Positions 24,264 through 32,126 of a stretch of DNA of 52,403 bases are shown here, piece after piece. The DNA lies in the NCBI GenBank assembly GCA_001941045.1, contig MSHD01000005.1, positions 13,547 to 65,949 of the forward strand. The letters are read 5' to 3'. A program made the position numbers and the translations under genes. Numbering within the stretch: the first letter of the stretch is position 1; each line of letters begins with the position of its first letter. The notes below the pieces were generated by a model. It was not told the DNA's origin and made no database searches. It saw only the letters and a list, made by a program, of their open reading frames with translations. The DNA comes from Lachnospiraceae bacterium Zagget2. GTDB taxonomy: Bacteria > Bacillota > Clostridia > Lachnospirales > Lachnospiraceae.

Positions 24264-25049
24264 ATGCCGATTCTGGAAGCGGAACATATCTGTAAATCTT
24301 TTGGAAACACGGAGGTCCTGAAGGACATCAGCTTTTCCCTGGAAAAAAGCGAGGTGCTCTCGATCATCGGTTCGTCGGGCAGCGGCAAGACGACGCTGCT
24401 GCGCTGCCTCAATTTTCTGGAGAGGCCGCAGGGCGGCGTGATCCGCGTGAACGGCGAGACCGTGTTTGATGCGGCGGAGACCGGGACGAAGAACGACGCC
24501 GAGATCCGGAAGCGGAGACTGCACTTCGGGCTGGTCTTCCAGTCCTTCAACCTGTTTCCGCAGTACACGGCGCTGCAGAACGTGATGCTGGCGAAAGAGC
24601 TGCTGGCGAAGGAACAGCCGGACTACAAAGCGCGGAAAAAAGAAATTCATGATGAGATCGAGGCGGAGGCAGAGCAACTCCTCACGGACATGGGCCTTGC
24701 TGACCGGATGCAGAACTATCCGCATCAGCTCTCGGGCGGCCAGTGTCAGCGCGTGGCGATCGCGCGGGCGCTCGCGCTCCGGCCGGATATCCTCTGCTTC
24801 GATGAACCGACCTCCGCGCTTGACCCGGAGCTGACCGGCGAGGTGCTGAAGGTCATCCGCGGGCTGGCTGATCAGAAGATGACGATGGTGATCGTGACGC
24901 ACGAGATGGCCTTCGCGCGGGACGTGGCGAGCCAGGTGATCTTCATGGACGACGGTTATATCGTGGAGCAGGGGACGCCGGAGCAGGTCTTCGGCGCTCC
25001 GAAGGAAGAGCGGACACGCCAGTTCCTCTCGCGCTACACGCAGGGCTGA
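24264..25049 (+). CDS. Amino acid ABC transporter ATP-binding protein (GlnQ family)
   Basis: The 261-residue ATPase shows Walker [11 protein letters not shown]-loop [12 protein letters not shown], signature [19 protein letters not shown], Walker [15 protein letters not shown] and the H-loop VTHEMAFA. This is the complete set of a polar amino acid importer subunit. The start at 24264 fits the SD AAGAAGGGAG about 9 nt upstream and the family N-terminus; a longer frame from 24210 would overlap the permease gene. It energises uptake by the binding protein and permease encoded just upstream. Confidence 0.93.
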   Translation: MPILEAEHICKSFGNTEVLKDISFSLEKSEVLSIIGSSGSGKTTLLRCLNFLERPQGGVIRVNGETVFDAAETGTKNDAEIRKRRLHFGLVFQSFNLFPQYTALQNVMLAKELLAKEQPDYKARKKEIHDEIEAEAEQLLTDMGLADRMQNYPHQLSGGQCQRVAIARALALRPDILCFDEPTSALDPELTGEVLKVIRGLADQKMTMVIVTHEMAFARDVASQVIFMDDGYIVEQGTPEQVFGAPKEERTRQFLSRYTQG

Positions 25050-25064
25050 AAATCCAGAAAAATG

Positions 25065-25094
25065 AACGCGGGGGGCAGCTGTCTCCCGCGTTTG
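25065..25094 (+). terminator. Terminator-like hairpin after the ABC transporter
   Basis: AACGCGGG pairs with CCCGCGTT around a CAGCTG-containing loop. Only two or three T follow, so it is a GC-rich hairpin of uncertain strength at the end of the operon. Confidence 0.5.
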
Positions 25095-25116
25095 CAGCCT
25101 GCAGGGCATTTTAGGT

Positions 25117-25145
25117 TTGACAAAACGCCTGCGCCGTATTAGAAT
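25117..25145 (+). promoter_or_regulatory. Consensus-like promoter upstream of the TGA-split small gene
   Basis: A perfect TTGACA (25117-25122) and TAGAAT (25140-25145) are spaced by exactly 17 bp. The leader of about 130 nt up to the ATG at 25284 contains small hairpins (CGATGATTCATCG near 25160) but no recognised riboswitch. Confidence 0.75.
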
Positions 25146-25283
25146 AAAAATCGTCCAGATTATCGAAGCCGATGATTCATCGGCACATTCCCCAGTTGAA
25201 AATGCATGGAAGCCGCCCGCAGAAGCGTACATGGCGGGCGAAGGATTTTGCGCACATTTTTGTGCCGGAAAGGGTATTGAAAA

Positions 25284-25565
25284 ATGAAAAAAGGATTGCA
25301 ACGTTGTCTGTGGCTGTTGCCGGTCGTCGTCCTGTTTTGTCTTGTTCTGGCGGCGTGAAGGCCGCCACGGGCGGAACGTCCGTACACGGTATCACTGGTG
25401 GAAGAAAGTGAGGGAAGCGATGCGGAGGAGCCAGAGATCAGCGCTCTGGCGCAGGGTATCCTGACGATGAGCGGTGCGATGATTATCATTCTGGCGTCCG
25501 GCCTGTATCTGTACCTCCTGGGAGGAAAAAAGAAGCGTCCGACGCTTCGCGAAGGCAGTGTGTGA
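25284..25565 (+). pseudogene. Small signal-peptide/membrane protein gene interrupted by in-frame TGA
   Basis: One continuous frame of 93 sense-like codons runs from the ATG at 25284 to the TGA at 25563, with a single TGA at 25356-25358 (codon 25). Before the TGA it reads as a signal peptide (MKKGLQRCLWLLPVVVLFCL then VLAA). After it comes RPPRAERPYTVSLVEESEG, an acidic stretch, a hydrophobic segment (GAMIIILASGLYLYLLGG) and KKKRPTLREGSV, i.e. a tail-anchored surface-type protein. A good promoter (25117) and a modest SD (GGAAAGGG about 9 nt upstream) point to a gene that was, or is, expressed. The simplest reading is a nonsense mutation (for example from CGA or TGG) or a sequencing error. Translational read-through is possible but unsupported. 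No named family is recognised. Confidence 0.6.
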
Positions 25566-25570
25566 AGAGA

Positions 25571-25606
25571 AAAGAAAACGGCTCCTGTCCGCAGGAACAG
25601 GAGCCG
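25571..25606 (-). terminator. Intrinsic terminator of the cyclophilin gene
   Basis: CGGCTCCTGT (25579-25588) and ACAGGAGCCG (25597-25606) form a perfect 10 bp stem. On the - strand it is followed by TTTTCTTTTC, so it ends transcription of the cyclophilin gene; on the + strand no T run follows. Confidence 0.85.
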
Positions 25607-25624
25607 CTGCCGCCGCATAGCGGT

Positions 25625-26146
25625 TTATTTCTTTTCCGGTTCGGGGTAGTCGACGCCGAAGGTATCTGCCGTGACCTTCTTCATGACCTGGGGAACGATC
25701 GGTTTGTCACGATAGTCGGTGTCAACCTCCGCGATGCGGTTCACGACATCCATGCCTTCGATCACCTTGCCGAAGGCGGCGTAGGCGCCGTCCAGGTGCG
25801 GCGAGGTCCTGTGCATGATGAAGAACTGGCTGCCGGCGCTGTCCGGCGCCATCGCGCGCGCCATGGAGAGGACGCCCTCCGTGTGCTTCAGATCGTTCGG
25901 AAAACGGTTCTGGGAGAACTCACCCTTGATCGAATAGCCCGGTCCGCCGGTGCCGGTGCCCTGCGGGCAGCCGCCCTGGATCATGAAGCCTTCGATTACG
26001 CGATGGAAAGTGAGGCCGTTGTAGAAGCCCTTGTTTACGAGGCTCAGGAAATTGTTGACGGTATTGGGTGCGATCTCCGGATACAGCTCCGCCTTGATGA
26101 TGCCGCCGTCCTCCATCTCAAAAGTGACAATTGGATTCTGTGCCAT
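25625..26146 (-). CDS. Cyclophilin-type peptidyl-prolyl cis-trans isomerase
   Basis: The 173-residue cytoplasmic cyclophilin carries the catalytic block [20 protein letters not shown] (with the Arg of FHRV), GTGTGGPGY, then [17 protein letters not shown] and [18 protein letters not shown]. It catalyses proline isomerisation in protein folding. The start at 26146 is supported by AAAGGAG 9 nt upstream (read on the - strand) and the family N-terminus [12 protein letters not shown]; the frame is open further upstream to 26218 but without support. It is transcribed alone and ended by the hairpin at 25571. Confidence 0.93.
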   Translation of the reverse strand: MAQNPIVTFEMEDGGIIKAELYPEIAPNTVNNFLSLVNKGFYNGLTFHRVIEGFMIQGGCPQGTGTGGPGYSIKGEFSQNRFPNDLKHTEGVLSMARAMAPDSAGSQFFIMHRTSPHLDGAYAAFGKVIEGMDVVNRIAEVDTDYRDKPIVPQVMKKVTADTFGVDYPEPEKK

Positions 26147-26284
26147 GAAAATATGCTCCTTTTCTGTTGATATAATTTCTAACCTATTGTAGCAAGTTTT
26201 CGCCGTAAAGGCCAGCAAAAGCTGTCAGAAAGTATGAGGTATCTGAAAATGAGAAGTTTGGGACTTGCGCGCTCCGCACCCGTG

Positions 26285-26303
26285 GTATATACTCAGTATA
26301 TAC
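26285..26303. promoter_or_regulatory. Twin palindromic operator upstream of the MazE/MazF-type pair
   Basis: GTATATAC occurs twice (26285-26292 and 26296-26303), separated by TCA. Each copy is itself a perfect palindrome. It lies 15 bp before the MazE start and probably overlaps the promoter. Such boxes are expected binding sites for an AbrB/MazE-fold antitoxin. Confidence 0.6.
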
Positions 26304-26317
26304 ACGGAGGTGGAGCG

Positions 26318-26560
26318 ATGCAGACACAGGTAAAAGCCTGGGGCAACAGCCAGGGTGTGAGATTGCCAAAGGAAGCACTCAGAAAAGCAAATATTTTTCC
26401 GGATGAGATTCTGGAAGTAAAGGTTTCGGAGGGGATGATTATATTGGAGAAAGAATTTAAACACAGGACACTGGAAGAGCGGGCGCAGGAATTTGACGGA
26501 AAGCTGAACCTGGACGGCGAGACCGACTGGGGCGAGGCTGCCGGCAGAGAGCTGTGGTGA
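26318..26560 (+). CDS. mazE: MazE family antitoxin (SpoVT/AbrB fold)
   Basis: From the ATG at 26318 the product has 80 residues. It opens with the swapped-hairpin AbrB/MazE DNA-binding fold: QVKAWGNSQGVRLPKEALRK, then DEILEVKVSEGMIILEKE. The acidic C-terminal tail (LNLDGETDWGEAAGRELW) is the toxin-binding part. The SD CGGAGGTGGAG stands 8-12 nt upstream. It overlaps the toxin gene by one base (TGATG). It should neutralise the toxin and repress the operon, probably through the GTATATAC boxes just upstream. Confidence 0.88.
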   Translation: MQTQVKAWGNSQGVRLPKEALRKANIFPDEILEVKVSEGMIILEKEFKHRTLEERAQEFDGKLNLDGETDWGEAAGRELW

Positions 26561-26868
26561 TGCGGATGATGAGCACAGCACAGGGAGATATTCTGAAGGT
26601 TGAAAAGATTGGCTTTCCCGTGCTCGTAGTGAGTAAGGATTTTTTTAATGAGTCGGGGGAGATCATCGCTTGTCCGATTCTGAGGGAGGCGAGCGAGAGC
26701 CCGCTGCATATTTTTCTCTCCTCAGATGGGACGGAGGGCTATGTGTGCTGCGAAAAGCTGAAGCTGCTCGATCTTCGGGCGCGCGGATATAAGAGGACGG
26801 GCCGGGTCACGACGGCTGAACGGATGAATATCGCGGACGCGGTACAGGGAATTTTCGATTACCTCTGA
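26560..26868 (+). CDS. mazF: Divergent PemK/MazF family toxin
   Basis: From the ATG at 26560 the product has 102 residues and the MazF/PemK fold pattern: [36 protein letters not shown], then [20 protein letters not shown]. The linker to the antitoxin stop is one base. In E. coli MazF the catalytic Arg lies in HRPA(V) and a Thr in PCTT; here the matching sites read GFPV and CPIL, so the canonical catalytic Arg is missing. I recall a Clostridia subfamily with this sequence pattern, so this may be a distinct, still functional branch or a weak toxin. Cleavage specificity cannot be read from the sequence. Confidence 0.8.
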   Translation: MRMMSTAQGDILKVEKIGFPVLVVSKDFFNESGEIIACPILREASESPLHIFLSSDGTEGYVCCEKLKLLDLRARGYKRTGRVTTAERMNIADAVQGIFDYL

Positions 26869-26874
26869 TTTTCC

Positions 26875-26902
26875 TTGAAATTTCCCACTCTCGTGGTATA
26901 CT
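26875..26902 (+). promoter_or_regulatory. Promoter of the ECF transporter operon
   Basis: TTGAAA (26875-26880) and TATACT (26897-26902) are spaced by 16 bp, about 44 bp before the ecfA1 start. No riboswitch-like structure is apparent in the short leader. Confidence 0.75.
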
Positions 26903-26945
26903 TAATAGGCGACGCGGCAGCGTCAGGAAAAACCGGAGGTCTGCG

Positions 26946-27800
26946 ATGATCCGTGCAGAAGAAGTTACATTTGATTATGAGAATATAGACGAAGAGGGCA
27001 ATGTCGAGGGAAAGAAGCGCGCAGTCGACCATGTGAGTCTGGAGGTGAAGGCGGGCGAGTTCATCGCGATCTTGGGGCACAATGGCTCCGGCAAGTCCAC
27101 GCTGGCGAAGCATATCAACGCGATCCTGCTCCCGACGGAGGGGACGCTCTGGGTGGACGGCATGGATACGAAGGATGCGTCGCATCTGTGGGACATTCGC
27201 CAGGATGCGGGCATGGTCTTCCAGAATCCGGACAACCAGATCATCGGGACGATCGTGGAGGAGGACGTGGGCTTCGGCCCGGAGAATCTCGGCGTTCCGA
27301 CGGATGAGATCTGGGAGCGTGTCGAGGAGAGCCTTGACGCGGTTGGCATGTTGAAATACCGCACGCACTCGCCGAACAAGCTCTCCGGCGGGCAGAAGCA
27401 GCGCGTGGCGATCGCGGGCGTCATGGCCATGCATCCGCGCTGCATCGTGCTGGACGAGCCGACGGCCATGCTCGACCCGCATGGGCGGAAGAGCGTGATC
27501 CGCACGGTACAGAAGCTGAACCGGGAGGACGGCATTACCGTTATTCTGATTACACATTATATGGAGGAAGTCATCGAGGCCGACCGCATCTTTGTCATGG
27601 ACGACGGAAAGGTCGTGATGCAGGGCACTCCGCGCGAGGTCTTCTCCCGCGTGGAGGAGCTGAAAAGTCTGCGCCTCGATGAGCCGCAGGCGACGCTGCT
27701 GGCCTGGGAGCTGAAGAAAAGAGGATTTCCGCTGCGGGACGGGATCCTGAGCAACGAAGAACTGGTGGAAGAATTATGGCGATTAAAGTCGAACATCTGA
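26946..27800 (+). CDS. ecfA1: Energy-coupling factor transporter ATPase EcfA1
   Basis: The 284-residue ATPase has Walker [10 protein letters not shown], the Q-loop [12 protein letters not shown] typical of EcfA, signature [19 protein letters not shown], Walker [14 protein letters not shown] and H-loop ITHYMEE. Together with EcfA2 and EcfT it forms the shared energising module of group II ECF importers, which works with exchangeable vitamin- or metal-binding S-components encoded elsewhere. The SD CGGAGG is 7 nt upstream. Its 3' end overlaps ecfA2 by 25 bp. Confidence 0.95.
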   Translation: MIRAEEVTFDYENIDEEGNVEGKKRAVDHVSLEVKAGEFIAILGHNGSGKSTLAKHINAILLPTEGTLWVDGMDTKDASHLWDIRQDAGMVFQNPDNQIIGTIVEEDVGFGPENLGVPTDEIWERVEESLDAVGMLKYRTHSPNKLSGGQKQRVAIAGVMAMHPRCIVLDEPTAMLDPHGRKSVIRTVQKLNREDGITVILITHYMEEVIEADRIFVMDDGKVVMQGTPREVFSRVEELKSLRLDEPQATLLAWELKKRGFPLRDGILSNEELVEELWRLKSNI

Positions 27801-28624
27801 ATTACGTATATTCGAGCGGGACAGCCTATGAGATTCAAGCGCTGAAGGACGTCAGCCTGGAGATCCCGGATGGTCAGTTCGTCGGCCTGATCGGCCATAC
27901 CGGTTCGGGAAAATCCACGCTCGTGCAGCATCTGAACGGGCTGATCCGTGCTACAGAGGGAAAGATTTATTTTAATGGACAGGATATTTACGCCGAGGAC
28001 TTCAAGATGCGCGAACTGCGCAGCAAGGTTGGGCTGGTCTTCCAGTATCCGGAGCATCAGCTCTTCGAGATCGATGTGCTGAGCGACGTCTGTTTTGGAC
28101 CGAAAAATCTGGGCTTCTCTCAGGAGGAGGCCGAGAAGAAGGCGCGCGAGGCGCTGCGCATGGTCGGCATGGGAGAGGAGTACGAGAAGGCATCGCCCTT
28201 CGAACTCTCCGGCGGACAGAAGCGGCGCGTGGCGATCGCGGGCGTGCTGGCGATGGATCCGCAGGTGCTGATCCTTGATGAGCCGACTGCGGGGCTCGAC
28301 CCGCGGGGACGCGATGAGATTCTGGATCAGATCAGTTTTTTACAGAAGGAGCGCGGGATCACGGTCGTACTCGTCTCGCACAGCATGGAGGATGTTGCGC
28401 GCTATGTGGACCGCATTGTCGTCATGAATCAGGGCTCGGTGCGCTTTGACGGGACGCCGAAAGAGGTGTTCCGGCACTGGCGTGAGCTGGAGGAGATCGG
28501 CCTTGCGGCGCCGCAGGTCACTTATCTGATGCAGGAGCTGCACGGGAAGGGCGCGGATGTGGACACGGATGCGACGACGGTGCGTGAGGCGGCGGATTCC
28601 ATCGAGCGCTGGCTGAAGGGTTGA
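27776..28624 (+). CDS. ecfA2: Energy-coupling factor transporter ATPase EcfA2
   Basis: The 282-residue ATPase has Walker [11 protein letters not shown]-loop [11 protein letters not shown] (the EcfA2-type PEHQLFE), signature [19 protein letters not shown], Walker [14 protein letters not shown] and H-loop VSHSMED. It pairs with EcfA1 as the ATPase heterodimer. The 25 bp overlap with ecfA1 supports co-translation. The C-terminus ([15 protein letters not shown]) is of the usual length. The next gene, ecfT, starts 10 bp later. Confidence 0.95.
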   Translation: MAIKVEHLNYVYSSGTAYEIQALKDVSLEIPDGQFVGLIGHTGSGKSTLVQHLNGLIRATEGKIYFNGQDIYAEDFKMRELRSKVGLVFQYPEHQLFEIDVLSDVCFGPKNLGFSQEEAEKKAREALRMVGMGEEYEKASPFELSGGQKRRVAIAGVLAMDPQVLILDEPTAGLDPRGRDEILDQISFLQKERGITVVLVSHSMEDVARYVDRIVVMNQGSVRFDGTPKEVFRHWRELEEIGLAAPQVTYLMQELHGKGADVDTDATTVREAADSIERWLKG

Positions 28625-28634
28625 GGGAGAGACT

Positions 28635-29462
28635 ATGATTCGGGACATTACACTGGGACAATATTATCCGGCGAAGTCGGTGATTCACAGGCTTGACCCG
28701 CGTGTGAAGCTTGTCGCGACGATGCTTTACATCGTTTCGCTCTTTGTGGCGAAGGGAATCGTCGGCTATATCATTGCGACGATCTTTCTGGCGGCGATGA
28801 TTCATCTGTCGACCGTGCCTTTCCGTTTTATGACAAAAGGCCTGAAGGCGATCATGATGCTCCTGATGGTGACGGTGGTTTTCAACCTGTTCCTGATCGA
28901 CGGGGATGTGGTGCTCTGGCGCTTCGGTTTCCTGCGGATCACGGACAGCGGCCTGCGGACCGCAGTCTTTATGGCAATCCGGCTTGTCTACCTGATCATC
29001 GGCTCCTCGCTTATGACGCTGACGACGACTCCGAACGATCTGACAGACGGACTGGAAAAGCTGCTCGGACCATTGAAGGTGCTGCACGTGCCGGTCCATG
29101 AGATTGCGATGATGATGTCGATTGCGCTGCGCTTCATTCCGATCCTGCTCGAGGAGACGGACAAGATCATGAAGGCGCAGATCGCCAGAGGCGCCGATTT
29201 CGAGAGCGGCGGCCTGATCAAGAAGGCGAAGGCGATGGTGCCGCTGCTCGTTCCGCTCTTCATCTCGGCTTTCCGCCGCGCCAACGATCTGGCGATGGCG
29301 ATGGAGGCGCGCTGCTATCACGGCGGCGAGGGGCGCACGAAGATGAAGCCTCTGCACTATTCCAGTTCCGATCGCGTGGCCTACGCGGTGGTCTGGGGAT
29401 ATCTCGCGGTCATGATTGTAGGCGGAAGACTGCTCTACAGCTGGCTTCCGATCCCGTTCTAG
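28635..29462 (+). CDS. ecfT: Energy-coupling factor transmembrane protein EcfT
   Basis: The 275-residue membrane protein has about five to six hydrophobic segments. It starts with the family opening GQYYPAKSVIHRLDPRVKL, and the coupling helices carry the ARG motif (IARGADFESGG) and a second ARG-like AMEARCYHGGEGRTK. These helices contact the EcfA1/A2 dimer. It serves S-components for vitamins or transition metals located elsewhere; none is seen in this window. TruA follows 12 bp later, a common association in Bacillota. Confidence 0.95.
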   Translation: MIRDITLGQYYPAKSVIHRLDPRVKLVATMLYIVSLFVAKGIVGYIIATIFLAAMIHLSTVPFRFMTKGLKAIMMLLMVTVVFNLFLIDGDVVLWRFGFLRITDSGLRTAVFMAIRLVYLIIGSSLMTLTTTPNDLTDGLEKLLGPLKVLHVPVHEIAMMMSIALRFIPILLEETDKIMKAQIARGADFESGGLIKKAKAMVPLLVPLFISAFRRANDLAMAMEARCYHGGEGRTKMKPLHYSSSDRVAYAVVWGYLAVMIVGGRLLYSWLPIPF

Positions 29463-29474
29463 GAGAAATGGTCT

Positions 29475-30221
29475 ATGAGACGAATCAAGCTGGTCGTCGC
29501 CTACGACGGAACCAATTATCAGGGCTGGCAGATTCAGAAAAACGGCGAGACGATCGAGTCGACGCTGAACCGCGCGCTCAGCACCCTGACCGGAGAGGAG
29601 ATCCATGTGCACGGCGCGAGCCGCACGGACTCCGGTGTACATGCGATGGGCAATCTCGCGGTCTTCGACACAGAGGCGCGGATGGCGGCGGACAAATTCT
29701 CCTACGCGCTGAACCAGCGCCTGCCGGAGGATATCCGTATCCAGCATTCCTGCGAGGTGCCGCCGGACTATCACCCGCGCTACCAGAAGACGGTGAAGAC
29801 CTACGAGTACCGCATTCTGAACCGCGAGTTTCCCCTTCCGGCGTACCGTCTGAACACGTATTTCGTCTACTATCCGCTGGACGAGGAGCGCATGCGCCGC
29901 GCCGCGGCATATCTGGTCGGCGAGCACGACTTTCAGAGCTTCTGCGCGGCCGGTGCGCAGGTGAAGACGACCGTGCGCACGATCTATGAGCTGTCAGTGG
30001 AGCGGCAGGGGGAGCTGATTTCGATCCGCATCCGCGGAAATGGTTTCCTTTATAATATGGTCCGCATTATCGCCGGGACGCTCATCCGCGTCGGAAACGG
30101 CGACTGGGAGCCGGACTACGTGAAGACGATCCTCGAAGCCCGCGACCGGACGCTCGCCGGACCGACCGCGCCCGCGAAGGGGCTGACGCTGATGAGCATC
30201 GACAGCGCGGAAGGCGGTTAA
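29475..30221 (+). CDS. truA: tRNA pseudouridine(38-40) synthase TruA
   Basis: The 248-residue protein has the TruA opening RIKLVVAYDGTNYQGWQIQ and the catalytic Asp in GASRTDSGVHAMGN. It ends with the RNA-binding block RIRGNGFLYNMVRIIAGTL, another family hallmark. It converts uridines 38-40 of the anticodon arm to pseudouridine. It is the last gene of the ECF operon, and the promoter of tRNA-Thr starts 8 bp after its stop. Placement right before a tRNA gene is probably chance, since ecf-truA-type clusters are common. Confidence 0.95.
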   Translation: MRRIKLVVAYDGTNYQGWQIQKNGETIESTLNRALSTLTGEEIHVHGASRTDSGVHAMGNLAVFDTEARMAADKFSYALNQRLPEDIRIQHSCEVPPDYHPRYQKTVKTYEYRILNREFPLPAYRLNTYFVYYPLDEERMRRAAAYLVGEHDFQSFCAAGAQVKTTVRTIYELSVERQGELISIRIRGNGFLYNMVRIIAGTLIRVGNGDWEPDYVKTILEARDRTLAGPTAPAKGLTLMSIDSAEGG

Positions 30222-30229
30222 AAAAAGTG

Positions 30230-30258
30230 TTGACACCAAAAAGCCGCTATGATAAGAT
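30230..30258 (+). promoter_or_regulatory. Promoter of tRNA-Thr
   Basis: A perfect TTGACA (30230-30235) and TAAGAT (30253-30258) are spaced by 17 bp; the tRNA begins 31 bp after the -10. Confidence 0.85.
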
Positions 30259-30288
30259 ATTCAAGTCGCGAAGCAAGGCGGCATGCAG

Positions 30289-30361
30289 GCTGCTGTGGCT
30301 CAGTCGGTAGAGCGTCGCATTGGTAATGCGGAGGTCACGGGTCCGATTCCCGTCAGCAGCT
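30289..30361 (+). tRNA. tRNA-Thr (anticodon GGT)
   Basis: The cloverleaf can be drawn fully. Acceptor stem GCTGCTG/CAGCAGC, D-stem GCTC/GAGC, anticodon stem TCGCA/TGCGG with loop TTGGTAA (anticodon GGT, reads ACC and ACU), variable AGGTC, T-stem ACGGG/CCCGT with loop TCCGATT, discriminator T. CCA is not encoded. Confidence 0.95.
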
Positions 30362-30365
30362 TGGT

Positions 30366-30412
30366 AAAGAGCAGGAAATCCTTGAGAATGAAGGCTTTTC
30401 TGCTCTTTCTGT
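30366..30412 (+). terminator. Terminator after tRNA-Thr
   Basis: AAAGAGCAG (30366-30374) pairs with CTGCTCTTT (30400-30408). An inner stem (GAAATCCTT with AAGGCTTTT, imperfect) extends it, and a few T follow. It probably ends the tRNA transcript. Confidence 0.65.
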
Positions 30413-30532
30413 TCGGAGAAATATGATAAAATAGAATAGTTCACGATGTCGATTCAATAAAGGGATGATTTTGGGAACGATGAATTGGATTGTGAGTAAA
30501 GATCGCAACATGATGGTTATGGAGGCGAAATT

Positions 30533-32035
30533 ATGGGATTGGCAATAACTTCAGAGCTTTTGGATTTGATACAACATGGCGAAGGTCTCACGGTAGAATA
30601 TAAAAGATCCACAAAAGATATTACAAAAGATGTATATGAAACCGTTTGCTCATTTTCCAACCGGGAGGGAGGGCATATATTCCTGGGAGTGAAAGACGAT
30701 GGAACGATACTGGGAATACAACCGGAATGTATTGAGAGAATGAAAAAAGATTTTGTTACTACGGTCAATAATGGGAGTAAGATATATCCACCTCTTTATC
30801 TCCAACCGATAGAATATGATGTAGATGGAAAGAAACTTCTTTATATCTACGTGCCGGTAAACCCGAGCGTTTGCAGGTGTTCCGGGCGCATTTTTGATCG
30901 TAATAATGAAGCCGACATAGATATTACAAACAATGAGTATTTGGTGTATCAGCTCTATGCCAGAAAGCAGGATACTTATTATGTGAATAAGGTGTTTCCG
31001 GTGTTTTCAGTATCTGATCTCAGGCATGATTTGATAGAACGTGTACGAAATATGACAAAGGCCAGAGCTGATAATCACCCATGGAGAAGTATGACGGATG
31101 AAGAGCTATTGCGTAGCGCGAAGTTGATACTTACGGATCCGCAGACGGGGAAAGAGGGGGTCACGCTGGCGGCGATATTGCTGTTTGGATCAGATAACTT
31201 CATTGTATCGGTGCTTGCACACCATAAGACTGATGCTATTTTTCGGGTATATAACACGGATCGTTATGATGACAGAGATGTGATCGTCACAAATCTGCTT
31301 GATAGTTATGATCGATTGATGGACTTCGGGAAAAAGCATATGAATGATGTTTTTACTATGGAGGGGATCGTCAGTGTCAGTGCAAGAGACAAGATCCTGA
31401 GAGAAATAGTCTCCAATTTGCTTGCTCACAGAGACTTTTCTAATGGTTTTGTGGCAAAGCTGGTGATTGAAAAGGACCGTATATTTACAGAAAATGCGAA
31501 TAGTTCACATGGTCATGGTAGTTTGAACTTATCTACATTTAGACCGTTTTCAAAGAATCCGGCTATTTCGGGCGTTTTCAGGGAAATAGGGCTTGCAGAT
31601 GAACTGGGATCTGGTATGCGTAATACTTATAAGTATACACATTTATATTCAGGAGCTGAGCCACAGTTTATAGAAGGGGAAGTATTTCAGACGATAATAC
31701 CTTTGAATGCGGCGGCAACAGCAACTGTCGGACCAGGTAAAAGCACTGATGCTATAATAAGTGACGGAGCTGATGACGGAGTTGGTGACGGAGTTGGTGA
31801 CGGAGCTTCTGTTACGATACGCCTGGATGAGGAGCGTTTGAAAAGATTAATTAATTTTTGCGAGGATGAACATACGAAAGTTGAGATGATGAAGTTTTGC
31901 GGAATCAATTCAGACAGTTATTTTAGGATTCATATTCTGAATCCATTGCTTAAAACAGGTCTGTTGAAGCGAACAGTTCCTGATAAACCCAATAGCCCGA
32001 AACAAAAATATGTAAAGAGTAAATCTGAGTCATGA
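30533..32035 (+). CDS. AlbA_2 (Schlafen-like) DNA-binding protein with GHKL-ATPase-like region
   Basis: The 500-residue protein starts with an AlbA_2/Schlafen-type domain: GEGLTVEYKRSTKD, VCSFSNREGGHIFLGVKDDG (the E-x-K and GG-x-I-x-x-G hallmarks), about residues 15-130. From about residue 270 the REIVSNLLAHRDF block, with later GLADELGSGMRNTYKYTHLY, is the HATPase_c_4 pattern of RecG-like/AlbA_2 proteins. A winged-helix-like C-terminus follows. Before it lies a 12-bp tandem repeat (DGVGDGVGDGA). Family roles include transcription regulation and phage defence; neither can be fixed here. The gene is visibly AT-richer than its neighbours and uses AGA/AAA codons, so it is probably acquired. The SD GGAGG is 8 nt upstream. 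Confidence 0.85.
   Translation: MGLAITSELLDLIQHGEGLTVEYKRSTKDITKDVYETVCSFSNREGGHIFLGVKDDGTILGIQPECIERMKKDFVTTVNNGSKIYPPLYLQPIEYDVDGKKLLYIYVPVNPSVCRCSGRIFDRNNEADIDITNNEYLVYQLYARKQDTYYVNKVFPVFSVSDLRHDLIERVRNMTKARADNHPWRSMTDEELLRSAKLILTDPQTGKEGVTLAAILLFGSDNFIVSVLAHHKTDAIFRVYNTDRYDDRDVIVTNLLDSYDRLMDFGKKHMNDVFTMEGIVSVSARDKILREIVSNLLAHRDFSNGFVAKLVIEKDRIFTENANSSHGHGSLNLSTFRPFSKNPAISGVFREIGLADELGSGMRNTYKYTHLYSGAEPQFIEGEVFQTIIPLNAAATATVGPGKSTDAIISDGADDGVGDGVGDGASVTIRLDEERLKRLINFCEDEHTKVEMMKFCGINSDSYFRIHILNPLLKTGLLKRTVPDKPNSPKQKYVKSKSES
31763..31806 (+). repeat. 12-bp in-frame tandem repeat inside the AlbA_2 gene
   Basis: Units of GACGGAGTTGGT occur about three to four times with minor changes (GACGGAGCTGAT, GACGGAGTTGGT twice, GACGGAGCT). 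They encode DGVG-type repeats, and changes in copy number would keep the reading frame. Confidence 0.75.
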
Positions 32036-32064
32036 CTTGATCTGCTTACTTCCTGCACATGGCC

Positions 32065-32094
32065 TTGCAAACCTTGCTTTAAATGTGCTATGAT
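32065..32094 (+). promoter_or_regulatory. Promoter of glnS
   Basis: TTGCAA (32065-32070) and TATGAT (32089-32094) are spaced by 18 bp. A leader of about 25 nt with CGAGGAGGAG precedes the start codon, so no T-box leader is present. Confidence 0.6.
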
Positions 32095-32126
32095 AAAAAA
32101 CAGTTTTAACCGAGGAGGAGCCTGTT

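Noticed and set aside
25356-25395. The TGA at 25356 as a selenocysteine codon
   Set aside because: A bacterial SECIS needs a larger hairpin at a set distance after the UGA. Here only a 5 bp stem with a 3-nt loop sits 5 nt behind it, and no sel genes are in the window. The residue context (VLAA-X-RPP) is not redox-like.
26903-26945. Vitamin riboswitch in front of the ECF operon
   Set aside because: The leader from the predicted start to ecfA1 is under 45 nt and shows no known aptamer features.
31763-31806. Phase-variable repeat in the AlbA_2 gene
   Set aside because: The unit is 12 bp, so copy-number changes cannot switch the frame; it can only vary the linker length.
30340-32110. Integrative element with att sites at tRNA-Thr
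   Set aside because: I looked for a repeat of the tRNA 3' end (GATTCCCGTCAGCAGC) before glnS and saw none; there is no integrase gene.
32036-32126. T-box riboswitch before glnS
   Set aside because: The leader is about 25 nt long with only an SD; there is no room for stem I, the T-box sequence or a terminator.
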